Assembly: GCF_001046875.1 (NCBI RefSeq)
Contig: NZ_HF571038.1
Coordinates: 980,952-1,044,951, forward strand
DNA length: 64,000 bases
From: Nostocoides jenkinsii Ben 74
Lineage (GTDB): Bacteria > Actinomycetota > Actinomycetes > Actinomycetales > Dermatophilaceae
Direction of reading: 5' to 3'
Position 1 is the stretch's first letter. Each line of letters starts with the position of its first letter. This document shows positions 43,610 to 52,412 of the stretch, piece after piece. A program made the translations under genes and the position numbers. The notes under the pieces are model-generated. The model worked only from the letters and a program-made list of their open reading frames with translations, made no database searches and was not told the origin of the DNA.

Positions 43610-44668
43610 TCAGTGGTCGTGCGAGTGGCCGAGGTGGCCTTCGGGGATGGCGGCGGCGCGGCCGGAGAGCAGGGGCAGGGCGGGGTCCCACTTGGTGCCA
43701 TCGCGGGCGTCCTGGCGGCGGCGGGCGATCGCCGAAAGCGCTTCGAGGACAACGCGGTTCGCCAGAGCCGCGGTGATATCAGCATGGTCATAGGGCGGGC
43801 TGACTTCAACGACGTCCACACCGCATACGGGCAACTCCAGGCAGATCCGCCGCACCGCGTCGAGGAGTTGCCGGGCGGACAGCCCGCCCGGCTCCGGCGT
43901 GCCGGTACCCGGCGCGTGCCCGGGATCGCAGACGTCGATGTCGACCGAGAGGAAGACACCCTCGCACTCGTCGGTGGCGATAGCGAACGCCTCCGTCAAG
44001 CACTCGGTTAGCCCGCGGTGGACGATCTCGGTCATCTCGTATGACCGCATGTGCTGCTGCGCCATCCAGTCCAGCGTCTCCGGTGGCGGCCAATATCCGC
44101 GCAGGCCGATCTGGAGGAAGCGGTCGCCGCGTAACGCCCCGGACTCGATGAGGCGGCGCATCGGCTGGCCGTGTCCCCACAGTGAGCCGAACTCGATATT
44201 GCCGGTGTCGGCGTGCGCATCGAAGTGGATCATCGACACCCTTCCCTGGCCGAGGACATTCGCGCAGCCCTTGGCGTCCGGGAAGGCGATCGAGTGATCG
44301 CCGCCGAGCACAATCGGAATCGCCCCTGCCGCAACGACTTTCGTCACGGCAGCCTCAAGAGCAGGCAGCGACCTCTCGATGTCGCCGGAATACATTTCGA
44401 CATCGCCCGCGTCGACGACCCGCAGATCCTGCAGGCCGTCGACGCGCAGCGCGAGCGAGGGGCGTGACCCGTCGTGCGGCAGGTAATCCGTCATCCGGAT
44501 CGCCTGCGGTCCGAAGCGCGTCCCGGGCCGGTGCGAGGTGCCCCCATCGAAAGGGGCGCCGAGGATCACGACGTCGGCATCGGCATACGACTGCGGCTCA
44601 TCGAGGTCGCACCGGTCGACGCCAAGGAAGGTGATGTCCGGACCGAACTGCGCGCCATAGCGAGACAT
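43610..44668 (-). CDS. speB: Agmatinase / ureohydrolase family enzyme
   Basis: 352 residues. Binuclear manganese (or nickel) ureohydrolase. Ligand motifs 'GGDHSIAFP', 'HFDAHADTG' and 'SVDIDVCDPGHAPGTGTPEPGG' are complete. The most likely reaction is agmatine to putrescine plus urea, given the polyamine context; guanidinobutyrase or another guanidino substrate is possible because the specificity loop cannot be read by eye. The tail ends HLGHSHDH, a His-rich sequence that could bind metal. It lies 17 bp after the saccharopine-dehydrogenase-like gene and has TAAGGT six bases before its ATG. Confidence 0.85.
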   Translation of the reverse strand: MSRYGAQFGPDITFLGVDRCDLDEPQSYADADVVILGAPFDGGTSHRPGTRFGPQAIRMTDYLPHDGSRPSLALRVDGLQDLRVVDAGDVEMYSGDIERSLPALEAAVTKVVAAGAIPIVLGGDHSIAFPDAKGCANVLGQGRVSMIHFDAHADTGNIEFGSLWGHGQPMRRLIESGALRGDRFLQIGLRGYWPPPETLDWMAQQHMRSYEMTEIVHRGLTECLTEAFAIATDECEGVFLSVDIDVCDPGHAPGTGTPEPGGLSARQLLDAVRRICLELPVCGVDVVEVSPPYDHADITAALANRVVLEALSAIARRRQDARDGTKWDPALPLLSGRAAAIPEGHLGHSHDH

Positions 44669-44674
44669 GCCGTC

Positions 44675-44680
44675 ACCTTA
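44675..44680 (-). promoter_or_regulatory. Candidate -10 box upstream of agmatinase
   Basis: Reverse-strand TAAGGT, 6 bases, then ATG at 44668. The same string TCTAAGGTGACGG precedes recC. AAGGTGA could equally act as a weak ribosome site. Confidence 0.4.
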
Positions 44681-44685
44681 GAACC

Positions 44686-45984
44686 TCATGCGACCACTGC
44701 AGGTGCCGCCTCGACCTCCTGCAGACCCCACGGCGAGCCATACCCGTCGGGTTTGGGCGCAGCAAGCAACTCCAGGAAGGGCTCGGCCGGGAATGCCTCC
44801 GGGCCCAGGACGCCGACACCGGACCACACCCCCTGGGCCAGCAACTCCAGTGCCACGATGGGATTAATCGCCGTCTGCCAGACGATGCACTGGGCGCCAT
44901 AGTCGCGCATCGTGACCTCGTTGTCGGCCACGTGATAGAGGTAGGTCGATCGCGGCTTTCCGTCCTTGCCCACACCCGTGACGTGCACGCCGGCGCAGGT
45001 TTTGCCGGTCAACTGTGGCCCGATCGTCGCGGGGTCGGGCAGGACGGCGGCGACGATATCGCGCGGTGCCACCTGCACGCCCTTGATCGTGATCGGTTCA
45101 GTCGAGTCCAGTCCGAGAGCCTTGAGCGCCTTGAGGATCGAGATCATCTCGGCGCCGAGGCCGTACTTGAAGGTGACCCGCTTCGCGTCCAGCCAGCGCG
45201 GCATGAGCAGGACTTCCTCATGCTCGACCTGGACGCACTCGACCGGCCCGATGCCTTCGGGGAAGTCGAAGATCTCCGGCTCGCTGAAGGGCGGCAACGT
45301 GAAGAAGCCGGCCTCCAACGAGCCACCCTTCTCCGAGCGTGCCTTCTCCCAGACCACCGGCGGGTTGAGGCACTCCTCGATGATCGTCCACATCGAGAAG
45401 CCCGGCGCGAAGGCCTCCGATCCGTCCGGACCGTAGTAGGCGAGGTTCGCGCCATCGCGGGTGCCGAGTTCGTCGATCTCGCCGAAGAGGTTGTCTTGGG
45501 CATAGCGCGCGAAGACGTCGGACAGTCCGGGCTCGACCCCGATGCCGACCAGGGCCAGCCGCTCACGGCCCTCCCAGTCGCTCGCCTGCGCGAACTGCTC
45601 ATCGCCCAACTTCACGTGCGGTAGGGCGAACGGCTGCGCGGGGTGCCGCTGGGAGAGCGACATCGCCATGTCCAGGTAGTTCGCGCCCGCCGCTAGACAG
45701 CCGGCAAAGATCGTCATGACGAAGCGGGGGTCCACCGCATTGAGCACATGCGTGGCACCGGTCAGCCGGATCATCGCCGCCACATTGTCGGAGTCCGAGG
45801 CGTCGACGGCGACCGCGTGGAAGCGGTTCTCCCCCGGCCGACGCTCCTTGACCACGTCCACAGTGCGCCGGGCGCGCTCGATGTCGTAGTCCGCGACAAC
45901 GAAGACGTCGAAGAAGTCCCGTTCCACCGCGATCTTGGCTGCTGCGTCGCCGACGCCGCCGGCGCCGATCATGAGAATCCGCAT
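44686..45984 (-). CDS. Saccharopine dehydrogenase-family oxidoreductase
   Basis: 432 residues. Rossmann start 'ILMIGAGGVGDAAAKIA', then 'HVLNAVDPRFVMTIFAGCLAAGANYLDMA' and 'GVEPGLSDVFARYA', as in saccharopine dehydrogenase and carboxynorspermidine/homospermidine synthase relatives. Its position between the polyamine ABC transporter and agmatinase suggests a polyamine-linked reaction such as reductive coupling or cleavage of aminoalkyl chains; that is inference. The ATG at 45984 has AAGGAAG eight bases upstream. In the main polyamine operon direction. Confidence 0.75.
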   Translation of the reverse strand: MRILMIGAGGVGDAAAKIAVERDFFDVFVVADYDIERARRTVDVVKERRPGENRFHAVAVDASDSDNVAAMIRLTGATHVLNAVDPRFVMTIFAGCLAAGANYLDMAMSLSQRHPAQPFALPHVKLGDEQFAQASDWEGRERLALVGIGVEPGLSDVFARYAQDNLFGEIDELGTRDGANLAYYGPDGSEAFAPGFSMWTIIEECLNPPVVWEKARSEKGGSLEAGFFTLPPFSEPEIFDFPEGIGPVECVQVEHEEVLLMPRWLDAKRVTFKYGLGAEMISILKALKALGLDSTEPITIKGVQVAPRDIVAAVLPDPATIGPQLTGKTCAGVHVTGVGKDGKPRSTYLYHVADNEVTMRDYGAQCIVWQTAINPIVALELLAQGVWSGVGVLGPEAFPAEPFLELLAAPKPDGYGSPWGLQEVEAAPAVVA

Positions 45985-46044
45985 GGGATTCACTTCCTTA
46001 ATGCCGGGCTCCGGTTCGCCCTTTCTCGTGAGTCGGTATGGCGC

Positions 46045-46062
46045 GCGGGGGCCGGCCCCCGC
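46045..46062. terminator. Perfect GC hairpin just after potC
   Basis: 18-bp palindrome GCGGGGGCCGGCCCCCGC three bases beyond the potC stop and about 60 bp before the next operon gene. With its flanks (46037-46069, GTATGGC...CGCCTAC) it looks like a degenerate copy of the GTATGCCGCG inverted pair. No U-tract; could attenuate or stabilise the pot transcript. Confidence 0.5.
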
Positions 46063-46065
46063 CGC

Positions 46066-46929
46066 CTACTTGGGTTTTCGGGCGTTGCCGATGACCTGAG
46101 CGAGGATAACCAGCGAGACGGCGATGACGAACATCGAGAAGCCGACCACATTGGCCTGGGCCGGGATCCCGCGAAGGTAGGACACGTAGACGAACTTGGG
46201 GAAGGTCGTCTCGGAGCCGGACACGAAGTTGGTGATGATGAAGTCGTCGAAGGAGAGCGAGAACGACAGCATCGCCGCGCCGACGATGCCCGGGAGCACG
46301 AGCGGGAAGGTGACCTTCCAGAACGTCGCGGTGGGTCCGGCATACAGATCCTGGGCAGCCTCCTCCAGTCGCGGGTCCATTGACTGGACCCGCGCCTTCA
46401 CCGTGACGACGACGAAGCTGAGGCAGAAGACGATGTGCGCGATAACGATCGTCCAGAAGCCCAGTTGCAGGCCGACCCGGGAGAAGCCCTGGACGAAGAT
46501 GGTCAGCAGCGACGCACCCATGACGATTTCCGGCGTGGCCATCGGCACGAAGGTCAGCACATTGCCTGCCCCGCGTCCGACGAACTTGTAGCGCACGAGC
46601 GCGAAGGCGACCAGCGTCCCGAGGATCGTCGCGACAAGCGTGGCAATGGCCCCGATCTCCAGGGACTTCACCAGCGAGTCACACACGCCTGGCGCGCCGC
46701 AGGGGTTCTTCCAGTGCTTCAGCGTCGGGCTGCCCTCGGGGTTCCAGGTGATATTCGACTTCTTGTAGTTGTTGAACGAGAAGGCGAAGGTGTAGGCCAC
46801 GGGCACGAACAGATAAAGCAACACGAGCACCGCGGCGATCATCGCGAAGCGGTCGGCCAGCCAGGCCTGGATTCGTTTGCCGGTGGACGGTTTGTATGCC
46901 GATCCCCGGCTCTGCGTCACCGCGCTCAT
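46066..46929 (-). CDS. potC: Spermidine/putrescine ABC transporter permease PotC
   Basis: 287 residues, six membrane helices. The permease coupling loop 'EEAAQDLYAGPTATFWKVTFPLVLPGI' (EAAxxxGxxxxxxFxxIxLP) is clear, and 'LSFDDFIITNF' is typical of PotC. N-terminal tail cytoplasmic. It overlaps potB by ATGA (46926-46929). A hairpin follows the stop. Confidence 0.92.
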   Translation of the reverse strand: MSAVTQSRGSAYKPSTGKRIQAWLADRFAMIAAVLVLLYLFVPVAYTFAFSFNNYKKSNITWNPEGSPTLKHWKNPCGAPGVCDSLVKSLEIGAIATLVATILGTLVAFALVRYKFVGRGAGNVLTFVPMATPEIVMGASLLTIFVQGFSRVGLQLGFWTIVIAHIVFCLSFVVVTVKARVQSMDPRLEEAAQDLYAGPTATFWKVTFPLVLPGIVGAAMLSFSLSFDDFIITNFVSGSETTFPKFVYVSYLRGIPAQANVVGFSMFVIAVSLVILAQVIGNARKPK

Positions 46930-47834
46930 ACCAACTCATCCGTTCCGAAGCGGCGGACATAGACGAAGACCATCGCCAGGATCAGCGCCATCAACGTGAA
47001 GGACAACGCGGCGGCCGTCGGATAGCCGCCAGGCACTTTGAAGAACTGACTCTCGATGACATTGCCGACCATCTTGGTGCTGCGGTCGGACCCCAGGAGT
47101 TCGGCGTTGACATAGTCGCCGGCCGCGGGGATGAAGGTGAGCAGCGTCCCGGCGAGCACGCCCGGCATACTCATCGGCAGGGTCACCGTCCGGAAGGTCG
47201 TGAAGCCGTTGGCGTACAGGTCCCCGCCGGCCTCGATCACCCTCGGGTCGACGCGTTCGAGGGACGCATAGATCGGCAGCACCATGAACGGCAGGAAGTT
47301 GTAGGTCAGACCGGCCACGACCGCCATCCACGTCTCGGTGATGTGCCCGCCCGGAAGCACGTGCAAGGTGTTCAGAACCTTGGCCACCGGGCCTTCGTCC
47401 GCCAGGATCTGGCGCCATGCGATCGTGCGGAGAATGAAGCTGGTGAAGAAGGGCGCGATGATGCAAATCATCATGAGCCCTCGCCACCGTCCGGCCTTGA
47501 AGGCCATCGCATAGGCCAGCGGATAGGACAACGCGAACGCGAAGAACGTCGCGATGCCGGCGAACAACAACGACCGCCCGAAGTGCGGCGCGAACTCCGT
47601 CAACGCCGCCCAATAGTTCTTGAAGTTCACATCCCGGTAGTAGTAGCCCGGATAGCCCGGGAACTGCGACTGCAGGGAAACGGTGAACAACTGCACCAAC
47701 GGGATGACGAAGAAGATCAACAGCCAGAGCGCGCCCGGAAGCAGCAACAGATACGGGAGAAATTTCGCCCGGGTTGCCGTGTCCGGGCCGGCGGGCGCGG
47801 CGGGCGCCCCGGGCCCATGGACAACTGCGCTCAT
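46926..47834 (-). CDS. potB: Spermidine/putrescine ABC transporter permease PotB
   Basis: 302 residues. After a Gly/Pro/Ala-rich N-terminus, helix 1 'LPYLLLLPGALWLLIFFVIPL', then 'FFTSFILRTIAWRQIL' and the coupling loop 'EAGGDLYANGFTTFRTVTLPMSMPGVLAG', standard for PotB. Overlaps potA upstream and potC downstream by four bases each. Confidence 0.92.
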   Translation of the reverse strand: MSAVVHGPGAPAAPAGPDTATRAKFLPYLLLLPGALWLLIFFVIPLVQLFTVSLQSQFPGYPGYYYRDVNFKNYWAALTEFAPHFGRSLLFAGIATFFAFALSYPLAYAMAFKAGRWRGLMMICIIAPFFTSFILRTIAWRQILADEGPVAKVLNTLHVLPGGHITETWMAVVAGLTYNFLPFMVLPIYASLERVDPRVIEAGGDLYANGFTTFRTVTLPMSMPGVLAGTLLTFIPAAGDYVNAELLGSDRSTKMVGNVIESQFFKVPGGYPTAAALSFTLMALILAMVFVYVRRFGTDELV

Positions 47835-49012
47835 GGAGCGTCCTGAATCGGGGCCGCACCCACGTGCGGTTCGGTGATCGTCACGTCCGCGAGCACCGGG
47901 CCATCGGGCACCTCGGCTCCCTCGGCGGGGACGCCGAACGCGTGGCCGGGATCCCACGACAGCCACACCTGGTCACCCGGGTGCAGGTCGATCGGCTCGA
48001 CGTCGAGGTTCTGCTCGTAGACGCTCCAGGTCGCGCCGCTCGCCACCGTGACCAGGTATTGCGTGGCGACCCCCGTGAAGGAGACGTCCCGCACGGTGGC
48101 CTGCATGTCGCTGCCGACACCGGTGGGACGGTCCCGGTGAATCCGGACCTTCTCCGGGCGCACGCCGAACATCACGGGGCCTTGCTGGACACGGCTGCGG
48201 CTCCGGGGAATCTTCACGCGCGACCCCCCGACATCGGCGACCAGGAAGTCGCCGTCGGTGCCCGAGATCGTGCCGACCCCGAGGTTTGACTGACCGACGA
48301 AATTGGCGACGAAGGCCGTCGACGGCAGGTCGTATAGCCGGGCGGGCGCCCCCATCTGCTCGATCCGCCCGTGGTTCATCACCGCGACGGTGTCAGCCAT
48401 CGTCATGGCCTCCTCCTGATCGTGGGTGACGTGGATGAAGGTCAGGCCGACCTCGGTCTGGATGCGCTTGAGCTCCACCTGCATCTGGCGACGCAGCTTC
48501 AGGTCGAGTGCGCCGAGGGGTTCGTCGAGCAGGAGCACCTCGGGCCGGTTGACCAGCGCCCGAGCAACGGCCACCCGCTGCTGCTGGCCACCGGAGAGCT
48601 GCGTCGGTTTGCGCCCGGCGAGATGCGGCAGCTGCACCAACACCAGCGCCTCGTCGGCCAACGTCGCGGCATCCTTGTGGCCGCGGCGCTTGGGCCCGAA
48701 GGCGACGTTGTCGCGGATGGTCAGGTGCGGGAAGAGCGCATAGGACTGGAAAACCGTGTTGACCGGACGCTCGTAGGGACGCGACCCGGTGAGGTCGGTG
48801 TCGCCGATGAGAATCCGGCCGCTGGTGGGTTGTTCGAGACCGGCGACCATACGCAGTGTCGTGGTTTTGCCACAACCCGACGGACCGAGGAGCGCAAAGA
48901 ACGAGCCGCGCGGAACGGTCAAGGACAGGTCGTCGACCGCCTTGAAGTCACCGAACGCCTTGGTGACCGACTCGAGCCGCAAGTCACCTTGAGCCTGACG
49001 AAAGCCGGACAT
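47831..49012 (-). CDS. potA: Spermidine/putrescine ABC transporter ATPase PotA
   Basis: 393 residues. 'LLGPSGCGKTTTLRM' (Walker A), 'QLSGGQQQRVAVARAL' (signature), 'LLLDEPLGALD' (Walker B), 'HVTHDQEEAM' (H-loop), and a C-terminal TOBE domain ('VMFGVRPEKVRIH'). Energises polyamine import. ATG 49012 overlaps the potD stop by one base. Confidence 0.94.
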   Translation of the reverse strand: MSGFRQAQGDLRLESVTKAFGDFKAVDDLSLTVPRGSFFALLGPSGCGKTTTLRMVAGLEQPTSGRILIGDTDLTGSRPYERPVNTVFQSYALFPHLTIRDNVAFGPKRRGHKDAATLADEALVLVQLPHLAGRKPTQLSGGQQQRVAVARALVNRPEVLLLDEPLGALDLKLRRQMQVELKRIQTEVGLTFIHVTHDQEEAMTMADTVAVMNHGRIEQMGAPARLYDLPSTAFVANFVGQSNLGVGTISGTDGDFLVADVGGSRVKIPRSRSRVQQGPVMFGVRPEKVRIHRDRPTGVGSDMQATVRDVSFTGVATQYLVTVASGATWSVYEQNLDVEPIDLHPGDQVWLSWDPGHAFGVPAEGAEVPDGPVLADVTITEPHVGAAPIQDAP

Positions 49013-50247
49013 CAGTTGCCCACCACCTTTGCCCACTCGGCGCTGTACTCGGCATCTTCGGCCGGCGTCAGCGCACGGAAACCCTTGATATTGCTGTTGG
49101 TGAGGTAGTCCTGGCTGGGGAAGATCAGCGGACTCTCGGCCAGATCGGGGTCGATCTTTTCCATCTCCTGCTGGGCACCGATCACCGGACAGACATAGTT
49201 GACGTATGCCGCGACCTCGGCCGCGACGGCCGGGTCGTAGTAGTAGTTCATCAACGCCTCCGCATTGCGTCGGTGCGTCGAGGTGATCGGAACCATGAGG
49301 TTGTCCGACCACAGCGTTCCGCCGGACTCCGGGATCGTGAACTCCCAGTTGTCGTTCTCGGTCTCCGCCCGCAGGATGAAGAGGTCGCCGCTCCAGACGA
49401 TGCCGGCGATGGCGTTGCCGCTCTTGAGGTCGTTCATATAAGCGTTGCCCTTCACGCGACGGATGAAACCGCCCGTGAGGAGTTCATCCACCTTCGCAAT
49501 GGCCTTGTCGAACTCCGGCTTACCCCAGTTGCCGGCAATGTCGACGCCTTGCCACGCCATAATCAAGCCAAGGGTGTCGCGCATCTCCGACAGGACCGTG
49601 ATCCGGCCCTTGAGATCGGGCGAGAACAAGTCGTCGAGGGACTTCAACTCCCGGCCGACCTTGGCCTTGTCATAACCGATCCCGGCAAAACCCGACTGCC
49701 ACGTCAGGCTGTAATTGCGGCCCGGGTCAAACGAGACGTCGCGCAGCGCCGGGAGCAGATTGCCCGCATTGGGCATCTGGATCAGTTCCAACGGCTGGAT
49801 CAGTTGATCGCGAATCAGGCGATTGGCCATCCAGTCGGTCAGCGTGATGATGTCCTTCTCGATGTCCTGCCCAGCCTCAAGTTGCGGTCGGACCTTGCTG
49901 ACGTACGAGTCGTTGTCGTCGATGTCCTCGGAGTAGGTCGCCTGGATGCCGGTCTTCTTGATGAAGGACTCAAGCGACGGGTACTTCTGGGTGGTGTCGT
50001 CGTAATCGAGGTAGGCGGTCCAGTTGGCCCAGCGAACGATCTTCTCCTGGGCAGAGACGTCGGTGGGCAACTTGAGTTTTGCCAGGCCACCGGACGGAGG
50101 CTTCGGGGGGGCACAGGCGGCCAGCGCCGCCGCGGAGGCACCCATAGCGCCGACAGACAGCAGGTTGCGACGGCTGAACTGCGCGGCTCGGGCACTTCGG
50201 ATCAGCGCCCGAGCGGCAGGGTCCGTCGGGGGGATACGACGATTCAC
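49012..50247 (-). CDS. potD: Polyamine-binding lipoprotein PotD
   Basis: 411 residues. N-terminus has a twin-arginine 'SRRNLLSVGAMGAS' and a lipobox 'ALAAC', so it is a Tat-exported lipoprotein held on the outer face of the membrane. Mature domain: 'VRWANWTAYLDYDD', 'ATYSEDIDDNDSYVSKVRPQL', 'WQSGFAGIGYDK', 'GIVWSGD' and 'TLWSDNLMVPITSTHRRNAEALMNYYYDP', all PotD/PotF-like with aromatic and acidic polyamine ligands. It lies 12 bp after the aldehyde dehydrogenase gene in the same operon. Confidence 0.92.
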   Translation of the reverse strand: MNRRIPPTDPAARALIRSARAAQFSRRNLLSVGAMGASAAALAACAPPKPPSGGLAKLKLPTDVSAQEKIVRWANWTAYLDYDDTTQKYPSLESFIKKTGIQATYSEDIDDNDSYVSKVRPQLEAGQDIEKDIITLTDWMANRLIRDQLIQPLELIQMPNAGNLLPALRDVSFDPGRNYSLTWQSGFAGIGYDKAKVGRELKSLDDLFSPDLKGRITVLSEMRDTLGLIMAWQGVDIAGNWGKPEFDKAIAKVDELLTGGFIRRVKGNAYMNDLKSGNAIAGIVWSGDLFILRAETENDNWEFTIPESGGTLWSDNLMVPITSTHRRNAEALMNYYYDPAVAAEVAAYVNYVCPVIGAQQEMEKIDPDLAESPLIFPSQDYLTNSNIKGFRALTPAEDAEYSAEWAKVVGN

Positions 50248-50259
50248 CGGGAGTGCGTC

Positions 50260-51705
50260 CTAGCTCTCGATGTTGGCCATGACGTGCTTGATGCGGGTGT
50301 AGTCCTCGAAGCCATACATCGACAAGTCCTTGCCGTAGCCCGAGCGCTTAAACCCGCCGTGAGGCATCTCGGCGACCAGCGGGATGTGGGTGTTGATCCA
50401 CACGCAGCCGAAGTCGAGGGCCTTGCTCATCCGCATCGCCCGGCCGAAGTCCTTCGTCCACACCGAGGACGCCAGGCCGTAGTCGACCCCATTGGCCCAC
50501 CCGAGCGCCTCTGCCTCGTCGCTGAAGCGCTGCACCGTGATGACCGGGCCGAAGATCTCGTTCTGGATCGCCTCGTCGTCCTGCCGCAGACCCGATAGGA
50601 CGGTCGGCTCAAGGAAGAAGCCGTCACCGAGGGAGGTGAGGCGGTTGCCGCCGGCCGCGACGCTCGCGTGCGCCGGGAGACGGTCGATGAACCCACTCAC
50701 GTGCGCCAATTGGCGGGAGTTGTTGACGGGACCGAGCAGCGCGTCGGGATCGTCCGGCATACCGACTTTGGCATTGTCCTTGGCGTATGCCGCGAGGGCG
50801 GCGACGAAGTCGTCGTGGATTCCGTCGGCGACCAAAACCCGCGTGGCTGCCGTGCAGTCTTGGCCCGCATTGAAGTAGCCGGCGACGGCGATGCCCTCGA
50901 CGGCCGCTTCGATGTCGGCGTCTTCGAAGACGACGACCGGAGCCTTGCCGCCGAGTTCGAGGTGAACCCGCTTGACCTGGGCACTCGCGCTTTCGGCGAC
51001 CTGGATGCCGGCCCGAACAGAGCCAGTAATCGCGACCAACGCCGGCGTGGGGTGCTCGACGAGCGCGCGCCCGGTCTCACGGTCGCCGGTGATGACGTTG
51101 AAGGTGCCCGCGGGGAGGAACTCGGCCGCGATCTCGGCCAGCAACAGGGTGGTCTCCGGGGTGGTGTCACTCGGCTTGAGGACGACGGTGTTGCCCGCGG
51201 CGAGCGCCGGCGCGATCTTCCAGACCGCCATCATCATCGGGTAGTTCCACGGGGTGACCTGCCCGACGACGCCGATCGGCTCGCGCCGAATCCAACTCGT
51301 CATGCCCTTCATGTATTCACCGGAGGCGCGACCTTCGAGGACCCGAGCGGCGCCGGCGAAGAAGCGGATCTGATCGAGCATCGGCGGGATCTCTTCGCTC
51401 TCGGTGAGCGCATAGGGCTTGCCGGTGTTCTCGGACTCGAGCTTGACGAACTCGTCGGCCCGCGCCTCGATCGCGTCCGCGATCTTCAGCAACGCCTGCT
51501 GGCGCTCGCTCGGAGTCGTCTGCCCCCACTCCGCGAAGGCGCTCGCGGCGCTGGCGTAGGCCGCGTCGACGTCGGCCTCCGACGACACCGGCGCGGTAGC
51601 CACCACCTGGCCGGTGGACGGATTCACCAGCTCAGTGCGGGAATCGCTTGTGGCATCGGCATAGCTGTTGCCGATGAAATTCTTCAGTTCACGGGGGTTG
51701 GTCAC
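50260..51705 (-). CDS. Gamma-aminobutyraldehyde dehydrogenase
   Basis: 481 residues. Converts 4-aminobutanal from putrescine to GABA. '[32 protein letters not shown]', '[17 protein letters not shown]' (catalytic Glu), '[14 protein letters not shown]' (catalytic Cys; GQDC is typical of the PatD/Prr group) and '[16 protein letters not shown]'. GTG start with GGAG five bases upstream. First gene of the pot operon, divergent from the Lrp/AsnC regulator. The second aldehyde dehydrogenase (42075) would complete GABA catabolism. Confidence 0.9.
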   Translation of the reverse strand: MTNPRELKNFIGNSYADATSDSRTELVNPSTGQVVATAPVSSEADVDAAYASAASAFAEWGQTTPSERQQALLKIADAIEARADEFVKLESENTGKPYALTESEEIPPMLDQIRFFAGAARVLEGRASGEYMKGMTSWIRREPIGVVGQVTPWNYPMMMAVWKIAPALAAGNTVVLKPSDTTPETTLLLAEIAAEFLPAGTFNVITGDRETGRALVEHPTPALVAITGSVRAGIQVAESASAQVKRVHLELGGKAPVVVFEDADIEAAVEGIAVAGYFNAGQDCTAATRVLVADGIHDDFVAALAAYAKDNAKVGMPDDPDALLGPVNNSRQLAHVSGFIDRLPAHASVAAGGNRLTSLGDGFFLEPTVLSGLRQDDEAIQNEIFGPVITVQRFSDEAEALGWANGVDYGLASSVWTKDFGRAMRMSKALDFGCVWINTHIPLVAEMPHGGFKRSGYGKDLSMYGFEDYTRIKHVMANIES

Positions 51706-51899
51706 CAGGACTCCAAGGTGGCGAGAAGGTCGTCGACTCTGACGGTTGACGGAACTCTAACCAGCCGAGCCGCAAGGGACTAGTGCCGACGGGCGCGCGC
51801 GTCGCAGAATTTACGTAGTCGACACATGTAGCCGAAAGATCCACGGATTCCGTCGCCGTTGTCCTTGCGGTCCACCGAATCCTGCACAACGATGGGGGC
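51706..51899. promoter_or_regulatory. 194-bp divergent control region of polyamine operon and Lrp/AsnC gene
   Basis: The longest control-type gap in the locus. It contains TTGACG (51746) and A/T-richer stretches around 51760 and 51820 (GAATTTACGTAG). Lrp/AsnC proteins usually bind such divergent gaps and autoregulate. I cannot define an operator palindrome with confidence. Confidence 0.5.
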
Positions 51900-52379
51900 A
51901 TGCCCAGGAACGACCGTGGTCCGGTCGGCACCCCCCGCTTGGACGCGACATCCCGACTGATCATCGAGGCGCTGCAAGCCGACGGCCGCGCCTCGTATGC
52001 CGCGATCGCCAAGATCGTGGGCCTGTCCGAGGCCGCTGTGCGGCAGCGCGTTCAGCGGTTGCTGGACACGGGGGTGATGCAGATCGTCGCCGTCACTGAC
52101 CCCCTGCAGGTCGGCTTCTCCCGACAGGCCATGATCGGGGTGCGCGTCGAGGGTGAGTTGGACGGGCCGGCCGAGGCGATCTCCGCCTTGCCCCAGGTCG
52201 CGTATGTCGTGACCACTGCGGGCAGTTTCGACATCCTCTGCGAAGTGGTGTGCGAGGACGACGACGAACTTCTGGACGTGGTTGGTCGGCGGATCCGAGC
52301 CCTTCCCGGCGTCGCCTCCACGGAGACCTTCGTCTATTTGAAGCTCAACAAGCAGCACTACAACTGGGGCACGCGGTGA
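51900..52379 (+). CDS. Lrp/AsnC family transcriptional regulator
   Basis: 159 residues. HTH 'RASYAAIAKIVGLSEAAVRQRVQRLLDTGVM' at about residues 30-60, followed by a RAM effector domain ('VGFSRQAMIGVRVEGELD', 'VAYVVTTAGSFDILCEVVCEDDDELL'). It is transcribed divergently from the polyamine operon and 33 bp before the FAD oxidase, so it most likely controls both in response to a polyamine or amino acid. A GTATGCCGCG motif lies within the recognition-domain coding sequence. Confidence 0.92.
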   Translation: MPRNDRGPVGTPRLDATSRLIIEALQADGRASYAAIAKIVGLSEAAVRQRVQRLLDTGVMQIVAVTDPLQVGFSRQAMIGVRVEGELDGPAEAISALPQVAYVVTTAGSFDILCEVVCEDDDELLDVVGRRIRALPGVASTETFVYLKLNKQHYNWGTR

Positions 52380-52412
52380 CACTCGCCCCGGGGTCGCGAC
52401 ATCGCCGCTGAC

